Source of the DNA: Ustilaginoidea virens
Lineage: Eukaryota; Ascomycota; Sordariomycetes; Hypocreales; Clavicipitaceae
Direction: 5' to 3'
Length of the DNA: 64,000 bases
NCBI RefSeq assembly: GCF_000687475.1
Contig: NC_057318.1
Span: 4,092,001 to 4,156,000, forward strand
The number at the start of each line of letters is the position of its first letter. Within the stretch, counting starts at the first letter, position 1. Made by a program: the position numbers and the translations under genes. Below are positions 35,517 through 47,732 of this stretch, one piece after another. Below the pieces are notes generated by a model that saw only the letters and a program-made list of their open reading frames with translations, searched no databases and was not told the origin of the DNA.

Positions 35517-37043
35517 GCTGTGACGCGAAGGGGCTCTTCGGCAGCCCACGGCAGCCCACGGCAGCCCGCTCAGGAGAAGACGAGAGGCCCGTAATCGACA
35601 CGTCGTTCCACGGTATAGTCTGGTTGGTTTGCTCGATCTTGCCTCTGCCAACCGCGACGGAACGCACAAGATGAACAAAAAAAAAAAAAAGGAAAAAAAA
35701 GCCACGTCATTTACTCTTTGCCGTCTAGCGTGGACAGGTGAAGACGGCGTCATGCATGATAATGCATTTCATAATGCTCATTCTTACACAAACATTCGCT
35801 ACAGAATACATACGACATTCTCGATACACTTTTCTGTCTAATAATTGGCGTGAGCAGAGCCGCGCATCCCCTCGACGGAATTTACCTGGCCGGGCTGGAG
35901 AGCCAGATGTGCCCCATGTGGCGCGGCCGACTTTGTGTTTTTACGTTGAATCGAGGCGGGTACGAGTATGGACTGCTCCTAACAATGGTACAATCCGTCG
36001 GTATTTCTCTGTTACTTGAATTTCTTGAAATATTTTTTGGCAACGCGGCGCAAACTTGTGCAGGTATCTGTTGTTGGTTGCTTGTTCTTCCTCGCAGAAA
36101 CTTGGCACGCCACAGTTTATACGGTTGTGTTTTTGTACCTTTTTTTTTTGTACCTTTTTTTTTTTTCTTTTTTTTTTTCCCCTACTTTTTCTTCCCCCTT
36201 GCCCTCCCTGGAAAATCGATTTCGGTCCGTTCGGCTTTTGTTCCATGTTGGATCACTGGTTTGGCTTTCCATGGCCGAAAATACAAGCAAAATCAAAATC
36301 TACAAAAAAAGAAAAAAAGAAAGGGAGACTCTTGGGGGTTATTTTCACTCGCTCCTTTGGCGGACGCTCATGACTATGAGGCAAATGAAGCTTCACGGAT
36401 GTAAACGGCTACGGGGGGTTATGGTTGGAACCGTCGGGCGAGAGTCGGAAATGAAAATGGGCGGGATTCGGATTCGGGGGACTTGTATTCTAGCACGTAA
36501 ACTAGGTAGGTAGGTAGGTATCCAGAGGGCTCTTGGGACTGCCTCTGGTCTGGCACTGAGCCATAGCGATAAGAGTCGTCTATGAGATGCCATGGCGAGA
36601 GTAGACGCGATGTGATTATTGTACGGGGGATTCTGCATCAGTAGGCAGTGGCGACGGATGAAAGCTTGGCTGAAACCTGAGAGCTGGATCCAAGTCGAGA
36701 AGTCCAAGTCAAGTCAAGTCAAGTCGTGAGTCGAGAGTGGCAGATGCAAGAGTCCGAGACCCTGACCCTGACCCTGGCTGGCGTCGGCACACGCCCCGCC
36801 CCGCCACGCTGCAGATTCCCGTGCTCGGCACTCGGTTGCACTCGATAAGCTCGATAATTCCGCCACGCGGATAATCCCAGGACCCGTGTCTCCGTCCACA
36901 AGCCAGCCGTATGCATATGCATATGCATATATCCACATACTGACTTACTTGCTCACGTTCGTTCTCTACGCACAACAGCCCAGACTAACTGCCCATGCTT
37001 TGTGTCTGTGGAAACCGCCGCCGGCCTTTTAAGCATCAGCATC
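35517..37043. other. Intergenic region, PUF to DUF1640 gene
   Basis: No gene recognised. Three GGCAGCCCAC copies lie just after the PUF stop (35535-35570). T and A runs occur at 35679-35692 and 36140-36178, a TAGG tract at 36505-36520 and short CTGACC and AAGTC repeats near 36700-36780. The final 200 bases are leader of the next gene. Confidence 0.6.
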
Positions 37044-38509
37044 ATGACGACGACGGCAGCGGCAACCACGAGACTGACGTTTCTGTATCCCCACCTGCTG
37101 CGGGCTGCCGGGGCACCTGCGACGCCGAGCGCCGGGGCGGCCAGATGGATGGCGACGACGAGAGCAAAGAGCTCGTTTGCGCCGAGGCACGGCAAGGCCG
37201 TCGAGCCGACCTGGGCCAAGACCCCGCAAGACGAGCAGCCGCAGCAGCCGCGGCCGGGCGAGGCCGTCAGCCCGGCTGCTCAGCGGGCCCCCGGCGGCGC
37301 GGAACCGGCCGAGCTGCCGAGGGAGACGAGCGGGGGCGGCGACCCTGAGCGCCAACAGGCGCCGCAGCAAGCCCAGGCAGCTCCGTCGCCGGCGCAGTCG
37401 CAGGGAGCCGCGGGTTCGGGTCCGGGCTGGGGCTCGGGCTCGGGCTCCAGCTCGCCGGGGACCACCAAGGCCGCAGACCGACAGGCCGAGCCGGCCGCCG
37501 CCGCTGCTGCTGCTGCTACCCACGACGACGCCCCGGCCACGCCCTCGCTCGACGCTGTGCTTCACATGCCGTCTCCCGAGCAGGTCGAGCACCCGCACAT
37601 GACGCCGCCGCCGTACGTCCACCACTTCGACAGCTACTCGCTGGTCAAGCAGCTCGAGGGCGGCGGATACACCCACGACCAAGCCGTCTCGTCCATGAAG
37701 GCTATCCGCAGGATACTCGGGGGCAACCTGGACGTCGCGCAGAAGAGCCTGGTGAGCAAGAGCGACGTTGAGAATGTAGGTAGACAGCGCGGGACGCCCA
37801 ACCCTCCTGCATCCCCCGCAAAGCACGTGCTTGAAAAAAAAAAAAAAAATCACGCGTGACTTGGCACGACCTCGCATCTTGGCCCCAATTTGCTGACGTT
37901 TTGTTCGTGGTGGCGGGTGTTGGGCATCATCAGGAATCGTATCTCTTTCGCGCGGCCTGCTCGGAGCTGAGCACGGAAATCAAGAACAACCGCCGGCTGC
38001 AGGACGAGCAGATGCGGCAGCAGCGGACGCACCTGCAGCACGAGGTCGACATTCTCACGCAGACTCTCAACCAGGAGCTGCTGACGCTCAACGACAGCGT
38101 GCGCGGCCTGTTCAACGACCGGAACATGGCCGTCCGGGAGGAGCAAAAGGCCCTCGAGAGCGCGGTAGGTCCCTCCCCCCGCGGGTCGCAAGGCAGGCGC
38201 AAAAAACAGCTAAATCGGAGGGGGGCCTAGATCCAGCAAATCAACTACAAGATGAGCATCCTCCTCAGCAGCGACAGCAAGTCGGAGATCGAGGGCGTCA
38301 GGTGGGTGCTGATACGGCGGTCCGTGGTCGGGCTGGTGTTCCTGGCCATTCTGACCCTGGGCATGATTCGGTACACGACGTATCTGGCGCAGCAGAGGAA
38401 GAAGGAGGCGGAGCGGGGGCGCAAGGAGCGCGAGAGGTTGAGGAGAGACGGGGGGAGGACGGACAACAGCGCGCCGGCGGACGCGGCCATGATTTTGTCG
38501 GCCAGCTGA
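37044..38509 (+). CDS. Mitochondrial DUF1640 / CCDC90 (MCUR1-FMP32) family protein
   Basis: Exons 37044-37775, 37934-38164 and 38231-38509 give 413 aa. The first ATG is 37044. The N-terminus is Ala/Thr/Arg-rich without acidic residues until about residue 44, as in a mitochondrial presequence. About 140 residues of Pro/Gln/Ala/Gly low complexity follow. The conserved domain starts near residue 192 (HHFDSYSLVKQLEGGGYT). A long coiled coil follows (about 245-345), then one membrane segment (about 351-371) and a very basic tail. This is the layout of the CCDC90 family, which includes yeast Fmp32 and animal MCUR1, proteins of the inner mitochondrial membrane linked to respiratory-complex assembly or calcium-uniporter regulation. 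Which role applies here is unknown. Nnf1 follows 379 bases downstream on the same strand. Confidence 0.9.
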
Positions 38510-38539
38510 AGGTATTCGACCCCCTTGGCCGCACACCCG

Positions 38540-38542
<3 letters not shown>

Positions 38543-38577
<35 letters not shown>
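38543..38577 (+). repeat. Long T run between DUF1640 gene and nnf1
   Basis: About 35 consecutive T in the short spacer between two same-strand genes, followed by a pyrimidine-rich leader. It may act in the nnf1 promoter as a nucleosome-excluding tract. Confidence 0.7.
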
Positions 38578-38578
<1 letters not shown>

Positions 38579-38888
38579 GTGTGTGTGTGTTCTGCTTGCT
38601 CTTTTGCTCTGTTTTCTTCTCATTTTTCTTTCCCTCATTTTTTTCTCAGTTTCTTTCTTCTCCCCAATGTACATGTTCCATCTCGACATTCAGCATCTGC
38701 CATCCGGCCGTCCTCCTGTCCTCTGCAGCTACAGCCACACCCCCCTTCCAAACCTCCCCCCCACCCCCCTTCACACTCCTCCAAAACCTCCGCTTCGCTA
38801 TTCTTTTTTTCCCCCCCGACAGATCCCAACTTCGCACCCTTTTTCCTTTTTGCTTTTCGCCTCCCTTCACCCGCTGCTGTCGCCAACC

Positions 38889-39636
38889 ATGGCCCTCGAA
38901 CCCCCCCCCGGCCCGCGGGCCACGCGCCTCCAGCAGGTCTACACGGCGTCGCTGACGCGCACGCTCGACAAGCTCTCGTACGACAACCTGTCCGGGTGCT
39001 ACCCGACCATTGCGCGGCGCGCGTCGCCGCTCCTGCGCCAGGTCCAGGCCCAGATGGTCGACAAGCTGCGCGACAAGAGCGACCGCGAGTTTGCCGGCAT
39101 CCTGCGCGCGCGCGACGTGGTGCGCAAGCTCAACCACCTCGAGGGGCTGATTGCCGACGCCGAGGGCCGCCGCAAAGAAGCCGAAGCCGAAGCCGAAGCC
39201 GCCGCCGTCGCCGCGGACCTCGCCGCGGACGTCAAGCCGTGAGTTTTTTTAAAAAAAAAAAAACCCTAAACACACACGCACCACTGCGGGGAACGGCATC
39301 GGCCATGGTGCGCGCGGCTTGCCAGTCTTTTATTCTGGATGGACCTGACCACACTCGTGCAGACCCCATCGCCTGCCGCCGCGGGAGATTCTCAACGCGC
39401 ACCTCGACGCCCGGCTGGCGGAGCACGTGGCCCTGCTGGACGCGCGGCTGCAGACGACGCAGGCGCAAAACGCCCTGCTGGCGGACCTGGTGCGCCAGCA
39501 GCGCGGGGAGATGAGCGCCCTGCTGGCGGGGCTGGAGCGCGCGGTGGACGATGTGCGCGGCGCGAACGCCGTCCTGGGCCCGGCGGCGGACCGGCTGGCC
39601 GGCGAGGCGAGGCGCGATGCCGGCTTGGGGGGGTGA
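38889..39636 (+). CDS. nnf1: Kinetochore MIND complex subunit Nnf1
   Basis: Exons 38889-39238 and 39363-39636 give 207 aa. Nnf1 is a subunit of the Mis12/MIND complex, which links the inner kinetochore to the Ndc80 complex. The recognisable core is at the N-terminus: PGPRATRLQQVYTASLTRTL, then LSYDNLSGCYPTIA and a FAGILRARDVVRKLNHLEGL segment, followed by predicted coiled coils in both halves. Length fits fungal Nnf1. The protein is very rich in Ala and Arg, reflecting high local GC. The intron contains adjacent T and A runs and its phase is consistent. Confidence 0.85.
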
Positions 39637-39652
39637 CGGATGAAGCGCCGAT

Positions 39653-39830
39653 GCCTCGGTGGTGTTGCTTCTGCCGTCGGGATATGAATGTCGAGATGAG
39701 CGCGCCTACAGCCCTCGGTGGTGTTGCTTCTGCCGTCGGGATATGAATGTCGAGATGAGCGCGCCTACAGCCCTCGGTGGTGTTGCATCTGACGTCGGGA
39801 TATGATTGTCGAGACGAGAGCGTCTACGGC
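39653..39830. repeat. 59-bp tandem repeat, three copies, downstream of nnf1
   Basis: Three head-to-tail units whose GGTGGTGTTGC blocks start at 39658, 39717 and 39776, exactly 59 bases apart. The first two are almost identical; the third has several substitutions. The array begins about 20 bases after the nnf1 stop, so it lies in the 3' UTR. Confidence 0.9.
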
Positions 39831-40497
39831 CTCGACCGTTGTATTTACTGTATGTCAATATGCTAGTAAACGGATGCCTCGACACGGACGATATCCCCGC
39901 CACGAAAGACGACATCCACGTGCCCTGGCAAAAATGTCAAAAGCTGCGAGCGGGAAATCACCGACACGCTTCGACTCCCAGCTCCCAACCTGTGCCTGCA
40001 CGCCGGGGGCTACGAGAGAATACGCACCGCTAACCCAGCGCAGTTTTATTTTCCGACGCCTTTGGACAGCAAAACGGCTCGGAAAAGCAGCCGTGTACAC
40101 GAGAAAAAAAATGTAATAAAATAAAATAAGAAAACTCCGCCCAGATGAAAAACACCGTGATTCATGCGTGTACGATGGTGCGGCAGCCCGCGCTGCACGA
40201 AAAAAAAAAGAAAAAGAAAAAAAAAGCACCCCAACTCCCGTCCCGCCCCCCTTTTTTATTTTTTATTATTATTTTTTTTTTTTGGTAGTGTGGCCCGTGG
40301 CGGCCGTGTCTGCGCGCGCAAGAGTTGCCCAAAATATGACGAGCAGGTCGCGCGAGGTCTTCCCCAATGCCGGCCGCCGGCTGGGATCGGGGGATTTGTT
40401 CATCAGAGAACCCCAGCGCAACACGGCGTTCCGGCAGAGGCCCGCCTGACGATGCGTCGGATAGTCGAATATAAGAGACGAATGGAATTGGCCGGGC
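39831..40497. other. Intergenic region between convergent nnf1 and PH-domain genes
   Basis: No gene recognised. Contains A runs at 40103-40112 and 40200-40225 and a T-rich stretch at 40250-40284, probably the 3' UTRs and ends of the two convergent transcripts. Confidence 0.55.
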
Positions 40498-41848
40498 CTA
40501 GATCCTCGGGTTTTCCGTGTGAATGACTTGCCAGGGTCCGAAAAAGTCACTCTCGCCGTAGGTCGGAGGCAGGACTCGGACCATTTTCCCCGTCCCCCAG
40601 TCCACGAACCACTGCTTGCCCTTGCTGATGATGTAGTTGGACTTTCGGGGGCTCCGGAACAAGAGATTGCTGTAGCACAGCTTGGCGTAGAGCAGGTCGT
40701 GGGCGCTGGACCACCGGTGCTCGGGGAACCACTTGCCCGTGTGCGGGTCAACCGACACGTTTGGATACGACGACGTGCTCAGGCGGCGGTTGACGGCCTC
40801 TATCCTCGGCGGCGGATGGGCTGCCGTTTCGTGCAGGGGTTGCCGAGTTGCTGGCAGAGGAGCAGGCGGTGCTGCCGCTGATGCCGCTGATGCTGCTGCG
40901 GCGCCGCCTTCATCCTCCCGTGTCGCTGCCGATGTCTCCTCATTCCGGGACTGCTCGGCGGAGCACGCGAAGCCGGGGAGGGCGGGGGACTGGCCCTGCA
41001 GCCACCGGATCCTTTGAATGCGAGGAATGGACATGTCCCGGGGGAAGTCGCGGTCCTCAATGGGGGCGGCGACGTCAATGGCGGCGAAGAGACATTCCAG
41101 CCACTTGACAAAGGTGGTCAACTCGATGCAAGACAGCAGGAACTGGTCGGTTTCGGCTCGGATGCGAATGACATATCGCCGTCTGCGGGTGACCAAAAGT
41201 TAGCCAGCCATGGTCATGGGGAAGAAGGGGGGGAACAGAGAGAGAGAGAGAGAGGACAGAGCAGGGAACAAACTTGGTATAGTCGGCCGCAATGCCAGCA
41301 TCTGCGTGCAGCAAGCTGTAGCTTTTTTCGAGCTTGGATCTCTTCACCCATGGGGGATTGTCGGGACATATCGTCGGCCCGTCTCGGCTTCTGCCCCATC
41401 CCCAGTCCTTCTTCACGGTGTAGACGTCGAGGGCGGTGCCGTTGAGGGTTACAAAGACGGTATGCCAGTGTCGATCCTCGGCTCGCTTGGTGGTGTTTTC
41501 GATTTCGTGCTTCTTGGAAAAGACGCCCTCAAGGTAGACCGAGCTCTGGTAGTTTGGGAGCGGCTCGTGGCCGTCTGCGCCGTGAACATGTCGGGACTGC
41601 TCGAAGCCTGGGGTTTGCCTTGCTGGCCGCCGCCGACCCAGCATCTGATGCTCGCCCTCGCCCTCGCCCTCGTCGGAGCCGTTGGGACTCGGTTCGTAAG
41701 CCGGCGGTTGCGAAAGACGGCGAGGGGGAGCGGCCATGACGTGGTTGTAGTACATGTCCTCCTCCATAGAGTAGCGCCGCCTCTCAGGCGGCGGCGAGGG
41801 CGTCGACGGTTGTCCATGGTCACCGACCAGAGGCTTGCGGGGATCCAT
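40498..41848 (-). CDS. PH-domain protein with N-terminal PPxY motif
   Basis: Two exons, complement 41848-41274 and 41182-40498, give 419 aa. The intron needs a GTTTGT donor and a GCAG acceptor; phase is exact (a lysine codon is split). Residues about 101-225 look like a pleckstrin-homology fold: SVYLEGVFSKKHEIE, HWHTVFVTLNGTALDVYTVK, YVIRIRAETDQFLLSC and a closing WLECLFAAIDVA helix. Such domains bind phosphoinositides or proteins at membranes. Residues 48-51 are PPAY, a match to the WW-domain ligand of Rsp5-type ubiquitin ligases, and PLPNY lies at 96-100. The C-terminal region has low-complexity Ala and a conserved-looking end (YNPxVSVDP-like, WFVDWGTGKMVRVLPPTYGE). I do not know the specific function. 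Confidence 0.8.
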
Positions 41849-44800
41849 GGGCGACGACGGTGCTTATATCTACCGGACTCGGGGGGGGGGGTTCACGGAA
41901 AGAAGCTGGGTAGGTGCTAAAAGACCTGACGACGCGGGATGAGTGTTGTCAAGGAGAGAGTGAGTGCAACGTCTTGAGAGGCCGCTTCTACTGACAGGAG
42001 TCTCCGTAGAGGGAGCCGGGATGAAGCTCAATCATAGCGGCCCGCTCAGAGGCATCATGCATGGATCATGGGTCAGGAGAGATGAATCGGCAGCAAGACG
42101 AGAGGGTCGAGGTCCCGAGGATGTGGTTGCAATGCGGCGGCTCTTTTGCTAGTGTCTACGGATACGGATTACGGAGGAGCGCGAGCGAGCAGCGTCCAAC
42201 TTTGTTCGATGTGGACAGAGGGTGGATCGCCGTGACGGAGCAGGGGTCCCAGAGGTCCCAGAGCAGGACACGGGCGTGTCGAAGGACCTGACAATGCTGG
42301 TAGAGCTGGTTGTGTCGACGGTTTGGCCTGGACGCAAGATTGCACGTTTTTGGGCGACTGGAGAGACGTGGAAAGAAGTTTGCAGGGCGGCCATGCAATG
42401 AGCCGGCCTCCATGTAGCGCGTCTCCAGGGGTACAGTGGGTTGGGGGGTGGGGTGTGGGGTGTGGGGGATCAAGGGGGTGGGGGGGCGTCGGCAATCCGT
42501 ATGCGCACCCCTACCCGACTACGGAGTTACGGAAGTAACTGAAGTGCTGACATATTAATAATATCAACTGGGGTTAAGGACTTGTGGCAGTGTGGCAGTG
42601 TGGCAGTGAGAGTGGCAGATGCGCTGAGAGAGAGAGCACAGTGGCGCAACGGTCACGACTGGACTGCTCCGTACGGCAGGTTCAAGCACCAGCCCCATTT
42701 TACCGTCATGCCAATGTGCGGCTCCGAGCGTTTCCCATTCCCAGGCGTTGTACGAGGCGTGCGCAATGGTCAATGCGTAACGGTGCGTGATGGTGCGCCA
42801 CCGTGTGCCACGTGTGCCACTGTGTGGCAGTCTGTCGAACCCGCACGCTGCGCTTGCTAGGAAACTGGTCTTGACTTTTCGGGTGTCATGCCACGACGGC
42901 CATGCTGGAGTTGCCTTGGCCTTGTGCCTGGAGCAACAGCATGAGCGCAACAGGAAAGGCAAGTCCAACCAAGTGCACCAAAGTGCCAGTCACCTTCAAT
43001 GATTGAAAACGGATGGTGGTGGTGGTGCTTGCTCTGGGAAGGCACAACCAGACCTGATTTTGGAAAGGAAGTTGGCAGCAACACCCCAGCTGTTGTTGCC
43101 TGCTGTTCACCCAAGTCGAGAAGGCCACGGTCATGTCTCACATCAGCGTGGTCGATTTATCTAGAAATCGTTATTCGAGCCATGAATCGGACGGCCTAAC
43201 CACTGCACGGCTCCGTTCGACGCTGGCTGCCCGAGGCAGTTTTTTTTTTTTTCAGGAATCGTCTCTTCACAGACCTGGCTCGCCGGCGCATAGCAACCTC
43301 GAAGGGGGACAATCGGCGATGCCTCAACCGGAGTTCGCGGCGCTACGTGAGGGCCGAAAAAAGTTCCACAACGAGGTATCCATCCGTACAGTGTCCCGAC
43401 TCCCGGCTCCCAGCAAGGTCCAGGTTCGAGCACCCCGATCTTTTGGCCGACTCTGGACGGCGCGCTAGGCCGGCGGCGGTAGGTGCCACGCGGCGGATGG
43501 CGAAAGAGAAGCAGTGGTGTGGCAGAAGGCGTCGACATGAAGGATTGACCACGGCGTGCCCCGTAGACGGATTCTTGAAGCCAGTCTGGTTGCCTCGCTG
43601 CTATTTGCATTATTCGCACACCGGACCAGCAAACATGGAAGGAACTTTTTCGCCAGCGGGCTGCGGGCTGCGGGCTGCGGACTGCGGGCTGCCCACCAAG
43701 TGCAAGCGTCGACATCCAAATTCTTTGTTTCGGATGTCCGAGTGGAGCGCCATGATGGGTCAGTCAACGGCCCCCTGGAACTTTTGCTCTGACGACTCAC
43801 GAGTCTGACTCCCCCGGGGCACCTTTGGCAGCAGATTTTGACAACAGACCTCGAACCCACACCCCAAGCTACCTTTCTTCTACCTTGGGTACGTCCGTAC
43901 ACACAGTACCTACTCAGCAAACCCTACCAAGAGCCCTCCTCTGTTGGCCGAGCCGTCCCACGGAATAGTGGTCACGAATCCTCTGCACCCTTACTGACAT
44001 GGTTGCAGTCTTGGCGGTGCCTCGAGGCACATGACTCGTTCGAAACGGTCCCTTGTTGCCGCCTTTTCTCCTTCCTGGCAACCTGCAGCTGCCGTTATCG
44101 GGCCCAGCCGCGCCCTGGCAGTTGACCTCGAGTCGCAGTTTTTAGATCTTGGCTCACGCCTGCCCGCTGCGGGTATTCGGTATAGAAGCGATTTCCTCCA
44201 ACCCGGTAAGCCGGATTTGGACGGGCCAGTAATGACCTCTAGAATGGAGGAGTTGAAGGAGGGTGTGCCGTCACGCAGACTTGAGTGAGATGGGGAATTG
44301 GCCCGTTTCAACAAGACAATACGCGAGAGAAAATCATTGCCAAAAGTTCTCTACACCCACCTACACCCACCTCTGCGACCGACCACAGCCACAAATCCCC
44401 CCCACCTTGGCCACGGATCGGATCACCGGCATTTTCTGCTGCTTGGCTTTTCTATGGCGCAGGAACGACAACGATGCCAAGGTGCCCTACCAAGATTCCC
44501 ATCAACAGCTAGTGACGTAGGCAGGCTTACGAAGCAATGGCACACAATCCTTTTGCCTGCATGCCCGTCCTTTGAGTGCGTTGAACCAACAGCCCGCCCT
44601 ACCAACTAACTTACGGAGTACGGATGGTCACCTAAGTGATAATGGATAATATGTACATGCACCTACCCTCTGCGCAAACATCGCGGGGCAACGGTTGCTG
44701 CCGGTGACGTTCGGTTCCATGCGCTACACTCCGTCGTGTGAAGACGAGGTGCATATCTTGCAGACGTCAGGCGTCGAAACCGTCAGGCATCGAAAAAGTC

Positions 44801-45700
44801 TAGTTTCAATTCCCAACAGCTTCACAAGCCCTTGCCTAGGGGACTGCCTTCCCAGCGCAAGCAGCCAGCAAAGTTGAAGCCCAAACGCCCTGCCCTAATC
44901 CCTACACGGCGTCCCGTCAGACGCAGGGGTTTTGCCGTCCATATTCCCAGGCACCTTCTGAAGCTCGCGGAGCGGGTCCCGGGCCGTCGTCGAAATGCGC
45001 GCATCGTCACCAGGCGCAAAGGATGCTTTGCAACCCGCTGGTGGCCCCAAGGTAGCTTTGGCAGAGCCTGCGACTCGCGCGTGGAAAGGCCAAGCCAGCT
45101 ACGGGAGTCCTGTCCAGGACTAAAATCCATCGGGACCATCGAAAAGGGAAACATGGCAGAAGCCGCACTCCTTCTGGAAGTCGCCCGAAGGGGGGATTTA
45201 GAAGTTGGGACCATGTGGTTTTCCTTGCCGAGATAGAGTCATCCCGTCCCGAACAAGGCGATTATCAGGGAAAGCGTAGCTCTGCCTGCGTTTTCCCTAT
45301 TGAGCAATACCAGGCATCGATAAAGAAAATAGATGGTGGTGAGAAGACGAATCCGTCCGAGAAAAAGCGCAAAAAACAGCCCATCATACTCAAACCATTT
45401 CACTCGGTTTGGCCCGACGACAACCACGCAATGACTCCAACTCGACCCCGCAGCCGACGGTCAAATGCTACTGTGCCAGCAGCTACTTGCAAGCGCCAAA
45501 TACCTACATACCTAAGGTAGCCGAGTATGCCGGAGCTATGCGGTGGGCTCCAACGACGCCCCTGAATTAAACCTCTGGCTTCCTCATTCGCTGGCCTAGG
45601 TGTGATTGCAACACATTTTCCACCTGCTGACAACGGTTTCCAGCTGTTGGTTCCGCTGCTATAACTGCTGAGCCTGCTGGGCTAGCTGCTTTAGTGGGGG
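41849..45700. other. Intergenic region upstream of the PH-domain gene
   Basis: No gene that I can support. Low-complexity features include GTGGGG runs at 42437-42485, GTGGCA repeats at 42585-42610, GCGGGCTGCG repeats at 43660-43695 and a TACGGAGTA at 44612-44620. An ATG-initiated 85-codon frame at 44031-44288 and opposing frames at 44822-45236 are open but match nothing I know. Base composition becomes less GC-rich toward 45.7 kb, leading into a degenerate island. Confidence 0.45.
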
Positions 45701-47732
45701 GGGATTCGGCCGGATTTGGTTGTGCCTTCCGGGATATTCAGTCAGTCGTCGCTGTGGCTGACGGTCTAGCCGCATTATCAATTGATCAGCGGCTTGGCCG
45801 ATGATCTCTCCGCAACTGATTTCCTCTACGCCCGCAGCGAATGCCGTCAACACCCTCGCCAGAAAGTTTGGTGGGCAAGACGTCACATATCGGACGATTT
45901 ACTGAGCGTGTTGGTTGGCAGATGTCCCGTTTGTCATTCTTTAGAAATGCCGAGGTGCAGCTTCTATACTCGACCAGGGGTTTGAGCCAATAGAAAGCCG
46001 TATATCAAAGGGTATATCAGCGGATGAAGAAATAGTATGATGGCATAAGTACCCGCAGTATCCAGACGTGTAAAGGGCTATATCGCCCTTCCCATAAGGC
46101 ATATGGGGTGCTATAAGGCGATTCCCGCTACCTTTGTTAGCCACAGACAATAGGCCTCGTCGTGCCCTCGCCAATAGGCTGTTCAATTTAGCAGGCATCA
46201 GCCCTCCCGATGTCAGTAGGCTCTATTGTAAATGGCAGAATCATCTTAAGGATTTTAGTGATCAAGGTTTGGCGGCTGGAACGGTTGAAAAGGAGGTACC
46301 TGCGATGTGTTCAGAAGAGTGGGTCCGATAGAGAGGCTGCATATGAGCCACCTTTGAAGGGATAATAGCGTCTCGTTTGCTGTGCTAATACCATTGACGC
46401 TATGAATCAGCCATTGGTCACATCCTCTATAGAGAGAACCTCTGGATGGTTTTACAGCCGGGCTGCACTAGTTACCTGGCCGAGTCTTTCAATTGCACAG
46501 TTACCACGGAGTATAGGCCTATTGCTATATAGCGGCTGGACCGTCAGCCACATCGACAATCGACTCGATATCGCAATTCGTCCCGCCGTTGAGCGTTGAG
46601 CCGAAAAAAGGGCGGTGAGGATCTGCCATGGAAGCTGTTGCGATATTCTTCGCCGCTGCTCTACCCTTGGCCCGTTGCTACCGTTGCCCTATTACGGTGG
46701 CTAAAGTATAGACCGTCGTCCATCGCATCTATCGCTGCCGCCATACATCCAAACACTTTTTACTACCACGAATCTGTTAGTACCGGCTGAATTCACCAGC
46801 ACCATCTCCGCCCACACGGCTGCTCTCAATCAATCGGCCCTCTATCCATTGATAATTCCCCCCCAACGAGGGAAAAAGCATTCGCACAGCCGCTGTGCCT
46901 CGGACCGCTGGCAGCAAAGGGCGTAAGGCCCGCCTTCATAGCGACTTCTCCCGACTGTGCCGTCGATGGGATCGAATGCGGCAAGCTGCCGAGGGCTCCA
47001 CGGCTGTCGCTTTGTCTGCTTATACTCCCGCCCCGACGTCTGGTGCGCCGTCCTCCGCTCTGGTGAGGCTCTAAACAGCCATACCCAGGCCCTGACGCAG
47101 TTCGCTTATCGCCGCCCGCAGAAACTGCACAGACAGCGCAAGAATCCACGTCAATGGCTACCTTGGCTCATCCAGTTTACACCGGACTGAAGGAGATGTA
47201 AACCTCTTTGGCCTAGGATGTCTATAACAACAAAACTGATCACCAAAATGCGACAACTGAGCCGAATATACGATATCAATACAATGCTTCGCACGTTTAT
47301 AGCAAAGGTGGTTTGGGATGGAAAGACCTTGGTCAAGTGCAATAAATGGGACAAGGCAAATAACATTGAGTGTTATGCCGAAATCCTAGATAAGGTCAAG
47401 TATTGTGGAGTTGTTCTATGAGCCTTGTCGACATTACATGATCCTCTATGGATTATGAGTCGGAGATGTCTGGAGGCGGCATCTCCTCGGACGATGAGGG
47501 GTCATGGAACGGGTTTGGCAGCCCGTCGCCCCCCGCCAACGAGGGTAGCGGAAACGCACCCGAACCAGAGTCGATGCGCGATACAGCCGCGCCGTTAGAT
47601 GGGGCCGATCATGCCCTCGTCGCGCAAAATATTCTGCTCCTACGGCAGATGTGTATGACGTGCTTTCGCAGCTCGCGAAGCATTTTCCGGATAACCAAAT
47701 TAGAACGCGGGTACAGCCAATAACCATTTGGC
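45700..47732. other. Degenerate AT-richer island, left part
   Basis: Every frame is interrupted, and composition is visibly more AT-rich than around the housekeeping genes. Short frames (46134-46331, 46402-46599, 46596-46790 and 47448-47723) have protein-like stretches but no family I can name. The sequence at 46594-46652 recurs in diverged form at about 50100-50158. The whole looks like decayed mobile or duplicated DNA. Confidence 0.5.

Noticed and set aside
37177..37602. Arg-rich frames over the first exon of the DUF1640 gene
   Set aside because: Products of GC-rich low-complexity DNA; the chosen frame leads into the conserved CCDC90 domain with matching introns.
44031..44288. ATG-initiated 85-codon frame
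   Set aside because: No recognisable domain, no signal peptide and no supporting splice sites; possible but unsupported.
44822..45236. Opposing open frames of about 130 codons
   Set aside because: Both strands are open but neither has a family match, intron logic or codon pattern I would trust; left in the intergenic description.
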